Below, in pieces: positions 53,472 through 60,694 of a stretch of 64,000 nucleotides of DNA. Both the position numbers and the translations under genes were made by a program. Under the pieces are notes generated by a model that was not told where the DNA came from, did no database searches, and was given only the letters and a program-made list of their open reading frames with translations. Each line of letters opens with the position of its first letter. Within the stretch, counting starts at the first letter, position 1. The DNA is from Hymenobacter negativus (GTDB taxonomy: Bacteria > Bacteroidota > Bacteroidia > Cytophagales > Hymenobacteraceae), in NCBI RefSeq assembly GCF_017571495.1, contig NZ_JAGETZ010000007.1, positions 233,222 to 297,221 on the forward strand, given 5' to 3'.

Positions 53472-54242
53472 TTGTACGATTTTTCGGCCTTTGCCCACCC
53501 GGCTACCTGGATAAGCCTGCTTACCCTCACGTTCATGGAAATCGTGCTGGGCATCGACAATATTATCTTCATTTCCATCGTCGTCAACCGGCTGCCCAAA
53601 GCCCAGCAGGCGCGGGGCCGCACCATTGGCCTGCTGCTGGCACTGGTATTCCGCATAGGCTTGCTGCTGAGTATTTCCTGGATTGTTAGTTTGCGGAATC
53701 CGCTGTTTAACCTGCCGGATTTTCCATGGCTGGACCAACCCTTCGGCGTGACCGGTCGCGACCTGATTCTGCTGGCCGGCGGCTTGTTTCTGATGTACAA
53801 GAGCACCACCGAGATTCATACTAAGCTGCAAGGCGAAGAAGAAGAAGAAGTTGGTAAGGGCGGTAGTGCGTCGATGATGTCCATTATTGCGCAGATTGTG
53901 GTGATTGACATCGTGTTCAGCTTCGACTCTATTCTGACCGCCGTGGGCCTTGTAGACAACGTGCTGGTGATGATTGCCGCTGTGATTTGCGCCATGGGCA
54001 TCATGTTGAGCTTCAGTGGTGTGGTAGCTAATTTTGTGAACAACAACCCCACCATTAAGATGCTGGCGCTGTCGTTCCTCATCATGATTGGGTTCATGCT
54101 GGTGATGGAGGCTGCGCACAAGGAAATCGAAAAGGGCTACCTCTACTTCGCCATGGCCTTCTCGCTGATTGTGGAGCTGCTGAACCTGCGCTTGCGGAAG
54201 AAAAACAAGCCCGTGCAGTTACGCGACTCGCAGTACGATTAA
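53472..54242 (+). CDS. TerC family membrane protein
   Basis: About 256 residues with seven or so membrane segments. 'FMEIVLGIDNIIFISIVVNRLP' and 'IAQIVVIDIVFSFDSILTAVGL' are the two TerC motifs with membrane-buried acidic residues. The family is implicated in metal (manganese) export, often during protein secretion. No ATG near the start: TTG 53472 (LYDFSAFAHPATWISLL) gives the usual N-terminus; GTG 53406 would add 22 residues that do not look like TerC. A long hairpin follows. Confidence 0.9.
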   Translation: MYDFSAFAHPATWISLLTLTFMEIVLGIDNIIFISIVVNRLPKAQQARGRTIGLLLALVFRIGLLLSISWIVSLRNPLFNLPDFPWLDQPFGVTGRDLILLAGGLFLMYKSTTEIHTKLQGEEEEEVGKGGSASMMSIIAQIVVIDIVFSFDSILTAVGLVDNVLVMIAAVICAMGIMLSFSGVVANFVNNNPTIKMLALSFLIMIGFMLVMEAAHKEIEKGYLYFAMAFSLIVELLNLRLRKKNKPVQLRDSQYD

Positions 54243-54245
54243 GAC

Positions 54246-54334
54246 TTAACCGCCGAGCGCGCAGCAGAAAGGCGCGGAGGTTCGCAGAACGTTTTGCGAC
54301 CTCCGCGCCTTTCTGCTGCGCGCTCGGCGGTTAA
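54246..54334. repeat. Perfect 36-bp inverted repeat between convergent genes
   Basis: Arms 54246-54281 and 54299-54334 are exact reverse complements (ttaaccgccgagcgcgcag...), with a 17-nt loop that adds a few more pairs after one bulge. It begins 4 bp after the TerC stop and ends 3 bp before the end of the convergent gene. It can work as a terminator for both; the sequence is of the 'gcgcggaggttcgcaga' type of dispersed repeats. Confidence 0.9.
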
Positions 54335-54336
54335 AA

Positions 54337-54732
54337 CTAGGCTAGCGTCAGTACGGTAGCCGCCTGGTCGAGCACGCGGCGCTGGGCCAGCTCCAGCAGG
54401 CGGCGGTTGCATTCGGAGCGGTGTTGGCGGTAAAAGGCGTACTCCTCAGTAGTGAACTGGCCCGTTATCAGCCCTACCACGGTGTAACGCAGCTTGGTGT
54501 TGCGGCTCATCAGCTCAGCGAGTTGGTGGTGCTGGTCGGTGGGGCGTAAGGTGATGTGGTGTTCACGCACGAAATCAGCCACCACGGCTAGCAATAGGTC
54601 GTTTTGCAGCTTCAGGACGGGGCGCAGCGTGGCGTGGAGAAAGGCGCCAGCCGAGCCATCAGCATCGGTGGTTTCAGTGGGCACAGTGGGGCGCAGGTTC
54701 AGCAGGGCGTCGTTTGGGCGGATGTCAGCCAT
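54337..54732 (-). CDS. Small helical protein of unknown function
   Basis: A 131-residue protein without signal peptide or membrane segment. Predicted mostly helical ('FLHATLRPVLKLQNDLLLAVVADFVREHHITLR', 'HHQLAELMSRNTKLRYTVVGLITGQFTTEEYAFYRQHRSECNRRLLELAQRRVLDQAATV'). No domain recognised. The coding frame is clean and it fits exactly between the 36-bp hairpin and the methyltransferase gene, with which it shares the strand (52-bp gap). Confidence 0.7.
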   Translation of the reverse strand: MADIRPNDALLNLRPTVPTETTDADGSAGAFLHATLRPVLKLQNDLLLAVVADFVREHHITLRPTDQHHQLAELMSRNTKLRYTVVGLITGQFTTEEYAFYRQHRSECNRRLLELAQRRVLDQAATVLTLA

Positions 54733-54784
54733 TAGGGTTGGGAAGTTTTGGTCGTTTTGATGGACAACAGTTGAAAACCTCTTT

Positions 54785-55318
54785 CTACACCACGCCCAGC
54801 TTCACCAGCGCGTCCCAGAGTACCACACCGGCGGCCACGCCTACGTTCAACGAGTGCTTGGTGCCAAACTGCGGGATTTCCACGGCCAGGTCGCACAGGG
54901 CTAATACGTCATCTTCCACCCCAAATACCTCGTTGCCCAGCACCAGCGCCAGCGGCTTGCCCGGCTCCGGCCGAAACTGCGAAAGCGAGACGCTGCCAGT
55001 AGTCTGTTCTACCGCCACTACCTGGTAGCCGACCTGCTTGAGCGCGGCCACGGCAGTCACCGTTTCGGCGGCGTATTCCCAGGCCATGGATTCCTCGCTG
55101 CCCAGCGCGGTTTTGGTGATTTCGCGGTGTGGTGGTCGCGGCGTGTAGCCACAGAGGTAGATTTTCTCCAGCGCAAACGCGTCGGCTGTGCGGAAGATGG
55201 CGCCCACGTTGTGCATGCTACGCACGTTGTCGAGTACCAAAACCACGGGGCTTTTGGGCGTACTTTTGAATTCATCCACCGAGGCCCGGTTCAACTCGGC
55301 CATTGTGAGTTTTCGCAT
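54785..55318 (-). CDS. SpoU/TrmH family RNA methyltransferase
   Basis: A 177-residue protein of the SPOUT class. 'VVLVLDNVRSMHNVGAIFRTADAFALEKIYLCG' is motif 1, 'LALVLGNEVFGVEDDVL' motif 2 and 'IPQFGTKHSLNVGVAAGVVLWD' motif 3 with the knot. It would 2'-O-methylate rRNA or tRNA with S-adenosylmethionine; the target cannot be told from sequence. It is short, without the N-terminal RNA-binding domain of RlmB. ATG 55318 fits the family. Confidence 0.92.
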   Translation of the reverse strand: MRKLTMAELNRASVDEFKSTPKSPVVLVLDNVRSMHNVGAIFRTADAFALEKIYLCGYTPRPPHREITKTALGSEESMAWEYAAETVTAVAALKQVGYQVVAVEQTTGSVSLSQFRPEPGKPLALVLGNEVFGVEDDVLALCDLAVEIPQFGTKHSLNVGVAAGVVLWDALVKLGVV

Positions 55319-55478
55319 GGAAATAGCGCGAACTTTGCGGTTCGCTTTGTCGGTTTAAAATAGGGCGGCCGCATGGTTTGGCGAAGTTTGCCAAGCAAAA
55401 GTCCGTGACTTCGAAAGCGGCTGCCACTTCCTTGTTCACACACCAAATCTGCGCGCCGCAAAGGTCGCGCTACTTGCC

Positions 55479-58256
55479 TTGGCTGCACCCAAAAAAGAAT
55501 TCGTCATCAAGTCCGTTGGCCCCGACCACTTCACCGTGCCCATTCCGGCCGTGTCGGAAACGCCGCTGATGAAGCAGTATTACCAGCTCAAGCAGCAGCA
55601 CCCGGGCGCGGTGCTCCTGTTCCGGGTGGGCGATTTTTACGAAACCTTCGGCGAGGACGCCGTCACAGCTGCGCGCATTCTCGACATCACGCTCACCAAG
55701 CGCGGGGCCGGCAGCAGCAGCGAAGTGGCCCTGGCCGGCTTTCCACATCATTCGCTCGACAACTACCTGCCCAAGCTGGTGCGCGCCGGCCAGCGCGTAG
55801 CCATCTGCGACCAGCTCGAAAATCCCAAGGAAGCGAAGGGCCTTGTGAAACGTGGTATTACTGAACTGGTGACGCCCGGCGTGAGCATGCACGACAATGT
55901 GCTCGAGCGGCGCTCCAACAACTACCTTGCGGCCATCCACTTTGGCAAGCAGGAGGCCGGTATTTCCTTCTTGGATATCAGCACTGGTGAGTTCCTGGCG
56001 GCTCAGGGCTCACTCGATTACCTGGGCAAGCTGATGCAGAATTTCAGCCCCGCCGAAGTACTGTTCTGCAAGAAAAGCCGGGGCGAGTTTGAGCAGCATT
56101 TCGGCCCCGACTATTGTACCTATGCGCTGGACGATTGGGTTTTTGGGGCCGACTACGCCCACGACACCCTCACGCGCCACTTCCGCACCACCTCGCTCAA
56201 AGGCTTTGGTGTTGATAACCTGAAGGAAGGTGTGATTGCGGCCGGCTGCATCCTGCACTACCTCGCCGAAACCAAGCACACCGACATCCAGCACATCGCC
56301 AGTCTCGGCCGTTTGGAGGAGGACAAGTACGTCTGGCTCGACCGTTTCACGGTGCGCAACCTAGAATTGGTGCAGGCCCAGCACCCCGGCGGCGTGCCCC
56401 TCATCGATGTGCTCGACCAGACCCTGACGCCCATGGGCGCCCGCCTGCTGCGCAAGTGGATAGTGCTGCCTCTCAAAGAAGTAAGCCAGATTCAGCGCCG
56501 CCTCGACACCGTGGCCGCGCTGGTGGCCGACGAGGAACTGCTCGGCGACCTTACCCAGCACCTGCGCCAAATCAACGACTTGGAGCGCCTGATTTCCAAA
56601 GTGGCCGTGCGCCGCGTGAACCCGCGCGAACTCCTGCAGCTGGCCCGCGCCCTCGAAGCCGTGGCTCCCATGCGCGAGCGGCTGGCTGCTTCCGGCGTGC
56701 GAGCGCTGGTGAAACTCGCCGAGCAGCTCAACCCTTGCACCAACCTGCGCCAGGAAATCATCGCTAAAATCAAGCCCGACGCGCCCATCCTCACCAACCA
56801 GGGTGGCGTGCTAAACTCGGGCGTCGATTCCGAACTGGATGAGCTACGTGCCCTGGCCTTCTCGGGTAAGGATTTCCTGCTGCAATTGCAGATGAGGGAG
56901 CAACGCAATACGGGCATATCTTCGCTGAAAGTGGCCTACAACAAGGTGTTTGGCTACTATCTCGAAGTCACCAACGCCCACAAAGACAAGGTGCCGGCCG
57001 AGTGGATTCGTAAGCAAACGCTGGTGAATGCTGAGCGCTACGTGACTGAGGAGCTGAAAACCTACGAAGAGAAAATCCTCAACGCCGAGGAAAAGCTGTT
57101 CATCATCGAGCAGAAAATCTACAACGACCTCGTGTTGGCCGCGTTGGATTTCGTGCCCCAGATTCAGCAAAATGCCCGCGCCATTGGCGTTACCGACTGC
57201 CTAGCCAGCTTCGCGCTCACGGCTCGGCAGCAGCGCTACGTGCAGCCCGTGGTGAACGACGGCACCGTGCTCGACATCAAAGCGGGCCGCCACCCCGTCA
57301 TTGAGCGGCAGCTGCCACCCGGCGAAAGCTACATTCCCAACGACATCTGCCTCGACCAGGATGAGCAGCAGATTGTGGTGATAACCGGCCCCAACATGGC
57401 CGGTAAGTCAGCGCTGCTGCGCCAAACTGCCCTCATCGTGCTGCTGGCCCAAATCGGTTCTTTCGTGCCCGCCGATGCGGCTACGGTGGGTATTATCGAC
57501 AAGATTTTCACCCGCGTGGGCGCCTCCGATAACCTGAGCAAGGGCGAAAGTACCTTCATGGTGGAAATGACTGAAACCGCTTCCATTCTGAACAACCTCT
57601 CAGACAGAAGCCTCGTGTTGATGGATGAAATCGGGCGCGGCACTAGCACCTACGACGGCATCAGCATCGCCTGGGCCATCGTGGAGCATCTGCACAACAA
57701 CCCCAAAGCCAAAGCCAAGACCCTCTTCGCTACCCACTACCACGAGCTCAACCAACTGGCCGACGACTGCCCCCGCGTGCGCAACTACAACGTGGCCGTG
57801 AAGGAAGCCGACGGCCGTATCCTATTCCTGCGCAAGCTCCAGCCCGGTGGCTCGGAGCACAGCTTCGGCATCCACGTGGCCCGGCTGGCCGGCATGCCCA
57901 CCAGCGTAGTACTGCGAGCCAATGAAATTATGCACCATCTCGAAGTGGAGCGTACCAGCGCCGGCGCCGAGGACGGCGTAGCAACAGAATTCGACGACGT
58001 ACTGGCCGGTATCGAGCCCGGCAATGGGCGAGCGGGCATTGCCGTTCAGCCTGCCCGGCAGCCCGCCACACCGCAGCCCCGTGCCACGTCGGCTGTAGCT
58101 AATGCACCCCGGGCCCAACTCAGCATCTTCGAACCCAGCGACCCAGCCTTGGAGCGCATCCGCGAGCTGCTGCAACACCTCGATGTAAACACCCTTACGC
58201 CCATCGAGGCGCTTATGAAGCTAAACGAGTTGAAGCTGACGTTAGGGAAAGGTTAA
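55479..58256 (+). CDS. mutS: DNA mismatch repair protein MutS
   Basis: A 925-residue protein, slightly longer than usual. The mismatch-recognition domain has 'GAVLLFRVGDFYETFGEDA' (Phe-x-Glu motif), the clamp and lever follow, and the ATPase shows Walker A 'GPNMAGKSALLRQ', 'LSKGESTFMVEMTETASIL', Walker B 'LVLMDEIGRGTSTYDGISIAWAIVEHL' and 'FATHYHEL'. The C-terminal tail has the helical dimerisation region ('LNTLTPIEALMKLNELK'). It starts at TTG 55479 (MAAPKKEFVIKS); no ATG is available. Confidence 0.96.
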   Translation: MAAPKKEFVIKSVGPDHFTVPIPAVSETPLMKQYYQLKQQHPGAVLLFRVGDFYETFGEDAVTAARILDITLTKRGAGSSSEVALAGFPHHSLDNYLPKLVRAGQRVAICDQLENPKEAKGLVKRGITELVTPGVSMHDNVLERRSNNYLAAIHFGKQEAGISFLDISTGEFLAAQGSLDYLGKLMQNFSPAEVLFCKKSRGEFEQHFGPDYCTYALDDWVFGADYAHDTLTRHFRTTSLKGFGVDNLKEGVIAAGCILHYLAETKHTDIQHIASLGRLEEDKYVWLDRFTVRNLELVQAQHPGGVPLIDVLDQTLTPMGARLLRKWIVLPLKEVSQIQRRLDTVAALVADEELLGDLTQHLRQINDLERLISKVAVRRVNPRELLQLARALEAVAPMRERLAASGVRALVKLAEQLNPCTNLRQEIIAKIKPDAPILTNQGGVLNSGVDSELDELRALAFSGKDFLLQLQMREQRNTGISSLKVAYNKVFGYYLEVTNAHKDKVPAEWIRKQTLVNAERYVTEELKTYEEKILNAEEKLFIIEQKIYNDLVLAALDFVPQIQQNARAIGVTDCLASFALTARQQRYVQPVVNDGTVLDIKAGRHPVIERQLPPGESYIPNDICLDQDEQQIVVITGPNMAGKSALLRQTALIVLLAQIGSFVPADAATVGIIDKIFTRVGASDNLSKGESTFMVEMTETASILNNLSDRSLVLMDEIGRGTSTYDGISIAWAIVEHLHNNPKAKAKTLFATHYHELNQLADDCPRVRNYNVAVKEADGRILFLRKLQPGGSEHSFGIHVARLAGMPTSVVLRANEIMHHLEVERTSAGAEDGVATEFDDVLAGIEPGNGRAGIAVQPARQPATPQPRATSAVANAPRAQLSIFEPSDPALERIRELLQHLDVNTLTPIEALMKLNELKLTLGKG

Positions 58257-58317
58257 TTTTTTCGGGCTGAAAATGAAGTAGAAAGGCCTCTAGAATGAAA
58301 ATTTCCACACCTACTAC

Positions 58318-58347
58318 TTGCATCTCCAAAAAATCACCTTACCTTTG
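58318..58347 (+). promoter_or_regulatory. Bacteroidota promoter for tRNA-Gly
   Basis: ttg at 58318-58320, then 19 bases, then taccTTTG at 58340-58347. This is an exact match to the Bacteroidota housekeeping consensus. It lies 40 bp upstream of the mature tRNA. Confidence 0.8.
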
Positions 58348-58387
58348 TCGCACCATTCAGCACAACGAAAATTGTTCTGAACCTCCT

Positions 58388-58463
58388 GCGAGAGTAGCTC
58401 AGTTGGTAGAGCGCGACCTTGCCAAGGTCGAGGTCGCGAGTTCGAACCTCGTCTCCCGCTCCA
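58388..58463 (+). tRNA. tRNA-Gly (GCC), CCA encoded
   Basis: The cloverleaf is complete: D arm 'agctcagttggtagagc', anticodon arm cgacc-ttgccaa-ggtcg with anticodon GCC, T arm 'cgcgagttcgaacctcg' region and encoded CCA at 58461-58463. The acceptor stem pairs gcgagag with ctcccgc, leaving an A4-C69 mismatch where related tRNAs have G-C. Confidence 0.94.
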
Positions 58464-58466
58464 AAA

Positions 58467-58498
58467 TAAAAAAACGCTGTCTCCGGGCAGCGTTTTTT
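58467..58498 (+). terminator. Terminator after tRNA-Gly
   Basis: aaaaacgctg pairs with cagcgttttt, loop tctccggg, followed by T-rich sequence. Directly after the tRNA. Confidence 0.85.
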
Positions 58499-58499
58499 G

Positions 58500-59008
58500 T
58501 TTACTAACCTTTCGTTATGGCCGCTATCCACAAGTGCCTGAGTGCCGCTGAATAATTCCAGTAGGCCATAACCGAAAGTCTGCCGGTGCTGAATGCCATT
58601 TAACTGATGCCAGCTGGCGGCAATTAGTAAGACAGTACACACAAGAATTACCAGGTTAGAATTGGATACCAGTCATTGTGCCGGGGCTGCCTGTAACTAG
58701 GGGGACGGCTCTAAATACTGGAGGCGGCATTTTCCTGGAAAAATATATTGGTCGAAAATTCGACTTATGCGCCACCTACTTGGCTTCGTAACCGATTGAT
58801 TGAGCATAGACTAAAGCATCCAAAACGTGAAAGCCGTGGCTTGATTGAATGGTAGCAACAACCAATTCCGTTGGAACTTCATCACACCAATGGCATCAAC
58901 AATGACCATCGAATTAGTAACTTGCGCTTGCTTTGCTCCAGTTGCCACGCATTAACAAATAATTATCGAGGTAAAAATCAACAAAGCAGAGAAGCAATAA
59001 CTGCTTGA
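58500..59008. other. Intergenic region between the two tRNAs, about 510 bp
   Basis: Moderate GC, no recognisable protein, RNA or repeat. Short frames here lack protein character. A 'ttgctttg' near 58925 resembles a weakened -7 element but is too far from the tRNA-Leu to be convincing. Confidence 0.5.
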
Positions 59009-59091
59009 GCCAGAGTGGTGTAATGGTAGCCACGAGGGACTTAAAATCCCTTGTCTTCACGGACGTACGGGTTCGAGTCCCGTCTCTGGTA
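59009..59091 (+). tRNA. tRNA-Leu (UAA)
   Basis: A class II tRNA with a long variable arm (tgtcttcacggacgt). Acceptor gccagag / ctctggt, anticodon arm aggga-cttaaaa-tccct with anticodon TAA, and T arm 'acgggttcgagtcccgt'. The 3' CCA is not fully encoded (the sequence continues 'acaaaa'). Confidence 0.93.
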
Positions 59092-59096
59092 CAAAA

Positions 59097-59134
59097 GCAA
59101 ATCCCCGCTGCAGCTAGCTGCAGCGGGGATTTGC
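59097..59134 (+). terminator. Terminator after tRNA-Leu
   Basis: A 38-bp perfect palindrome (gcaaatccccgctgcag, ctag, and the complement). It lies between tRNA-Leu and the convergent exosortase-associated gene and can serve both. Confidence 0.8.
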
Positions 59135-59150
59135 TTTAAAGGGAAATGAT

Positions 59151-59717
59151 TTATTCAGAAACTGAATCAATTGGAAGAGTGGTAGTGGGGCGCGCAGGCT
59201 GTGGCCCAAAGCCAGCCCGAAACAGCACGTACAAGCCTGCTACGGGCAGTGGGCTGATGACGAAATCAAGCACCTGGCGGCTGAGGCGGTAGGCCCATTG
59301 TACGTTGCCAGCGAGTTTGCCAAGCAGGGTGATAGCCACGTAGACCAGCAAAGCACCCACATATAGCTTCCAAGCCATCCGCCATTGCATAGGCAACAGT
59401 ACAAGCCACAGGAGCGCCAGGCAAATGCTGAGGTAGAGCACCGCGTAGGTCGCTACCGCCGGCAGCGGCCGCTTGGTAATGCCGCCATTGATGCCTTGCT
59501 GCATGGCATCGGCTACCCGGCTCAGGCCGGCAGCGGCCAGTGCCTGCTGCCACAGCGAAGTGATGGAAGCAAGGATGGAATCGCTGTAAACCCCGATGAG
59601 CAGCAGGGCTACGAGCAGCAGACCTATCAGCAGCCAGTGCTTTGGCCCGGTGCGCAGGCGTGGCGAAGGGGCAGGAAGGCCGTCAGAAGGTAAGGCCACG
59701 GGTAATGAGGCGGTCAT
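59151..59717 (-). CDS. Exosortase X-associated membrane protein
   Basis: A 188-residue membrane protein with about four hydrophobic segments ('HWLLIGLLLVALLLIGVYS', 'VATYAVLYLSICLALLWLVLL', 'KLYVGALLVYVAITLLGKLA', 'VLDFVISPLPVAGLYVLFRAG') and a proline-rich N-terminus. It begins directly after xrtX (stop and start adjacent at 59717/59718). I recognise it by context and layout as the small membrane companion found with exosortase X in Hymenobacter relatives; its biochemical role is unknown. It might hold the substrate or an acceptor for the sorted peptide. Confidence 0.8.
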   Translation of the reverse strand: MTASLPVALPSDGLPAPSPRLRTGPKHWLLIGLLLVALLLIGVYSDSILASITSLWQQALAAAGLSRVADAMQQGINGGITKRPLPAVATYAVLYLSICLALLWLVLLPMQWRMAWKLYVGALLVYVAITLLGKLAGNVQWAYRLSRQVLDFVISPLPVAGLYVLFRAGFGPQPARPTTTLPIDSVSE

Positions 59718-60260
59718 TTAGCGGGCAGGTACGGCTAACCTCCGGGCCCAGAGCATCCAGAGGCCGAAGATGCAGCTGTACACGATGAAGGTGAACGTAT
59801 AGTGGTGGTTAAAATCGACCGACTGGTGGGCATATTGCTGGTTGAGTGCCAGAGCGCCTACACGCAGCACGTTTAGTACCCAGATGAGTACCATGCCCGC
59901 CGGGATAAACCACAGCTTGCGTCGCCAAGGGCCCGGAAATGCCAACACAAAGCCGCTAAACAAAGCATAAAGCACCAACCCATTGCAAGGCGGGCCCACA
60001 ATAACAGCCGCTCGCCCGTCCATCAGGAGCACGCTGGCATATGTTTTATCGAGGCTGGCGTCGAAGCCGAGAGCTTGTAGCAAAGCCATGCTGGTGCGTG
60101 AAATCTGGATGCACAAAGCGGTGTCGAGCCGGCCGTCGGGGGCAAGCCACTGCTCATATCCAAAAAACCATACCATGTACATCGCCGAGGCTACCAGAAT
60201 GAAGCGAATGAGCAGTTGGTTGCCGGAGGGAGTGGCATTGGCTGGAATAGAAGGTTGCAT
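59718..60260 (-). CDS. xrtX: Exosortase X (exosortase/archaeosortase family)
   Basis: A 180-residue membrane protein starting at ATG 60260. The family catalytic residues are all present: Cys92 in 'VGPPCNGLVLYALF', Arg133 in 'LNVLRVGALAL' and His153 in 'NHHYTFTFIVYS'. About six membrane segments. Exosortases cleave C-terminal sorting signals (small motif, membrane helix, basic tail) at the inner membrane and probably transfer the substrate. A substrate-like gene lies 96 bp upstream on the same strand, and the companion membrane protein follows directly. The open frame upstream to 60290 overlaps a hairpin and is not used. Confidence 0.9.
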   Translation of the reverse strand: MQPSIPANATPSGNQLLIRFILVASAMYMVWFFGYEQWLAPDGRLDTALCIQISRTSMALLQALGFDASLDKTYASVLLMDGRAAVIVGPPCNGLVLYALFSGFVLAFPGPWRRKLWFIPAGMVLIWVLNVLRVGALALNQQYAHQSVDFNHHYTFTFIVYSCIFGLWMLWARRLAVPAR

Positions 60261-60290
60261 AAGCTGGGAGGTAATACTGCAAAGCTGCAA

Positions 60291-60328
60291 AAAAGGCGGC
60301 TTTTCCGCGATGGGAAAGCCGCCTTTTC
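60291..60328 (-). terminator. Hairpin between sorting substrate and xrtX
   Basis: aaaaggcggcttttcc pairs with gggaaagccgcctttt with one mismatch and a 5-nt loop. T-runs follow on both strands. It lies between the substrate stop and the xrtX start, so it may end most transcripts from the substrate gene and let some read through. Confidence 0.75.
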
Positions 60329-60355
60329 AATATTATTTCAATAGTAGCGAATGGC

Positions 60356-60574
60356 TTAGGATTTTTTGCGGCGATTACGCAGATGCTTGATGCCATAAGC
60401 GACACCACTGGCCAGCAACAGCGAAGCACCGCCATCGAGCGGGACGGCGGTAGGGTCGGGGTCGGGGGTACCGGGGCCAGGGCCACCACTACCGGGCTGG
60501 GCCATGGCGACACCGCCAACAGCAACTGCCAGCATTAGGGCTGGAAGCAAACGAGTGAGGAGAAATGATTTCAT
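60356..60574 (-). CDS. Small exosortase X substrate with C-terminal PLDGG sorting tag
   Basis: A 72-residue protein. A signal peptide covers residues 1-25 (ending VAMA). Residues 26-44 are Gly/Pro/Asp-rich. Then Pro45-Leu-Asp-Gly-Gly49 starts the sorting tag, followed by a hydrophobic helix (50-62) and a basic tail (KHLRNRRKKS). This matches the PID-CTERM-type tripartite sorting signal of Bacteroidota exosortase systems. After removal of both signals only about 19 residues would remain. It lies upstream of xrtX on the same strand. Function of the mature peptide unknown. Confidence 0.85.
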   Translation of the reverse strand: MKSFLLTRLLPALMLAVAVGGVAMAQPGSGGPGPGTPDPDPTAVPLDGGASLLLASGVAYGIKHLRNRRKKS

Positions 60575-60645
60575 GCAGTAAGCTGTGAAAGTAGTTTGAG
60601 AGTTAGTAAGTAGCAGATTTAGTAAATGTAGAGCTATTATTTAAG

Positions 60646-60681
60646 AAATACTCCCAGCCGTAAGGCAGCTGGGAGTATTTT
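60646..60681 (-). terminator. Terminator after the large T9SS gene
   Basis: The 13-bp stem aaatactcccagc / gctgggagtattt has a 9-nt loop. On the minus strand it lies 14 bp after the adhesin stop and upstream of the sorting-substrate gene. Confidence 0.8.
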
Positions 60682-60694
60682 CTGATAAATCCAA

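Noticed and set aside
54246..54334. Insertion sequence
   Set aside because: Only inverted arms with a 17-nt loop; no transposase and no target-site duplication recognised.
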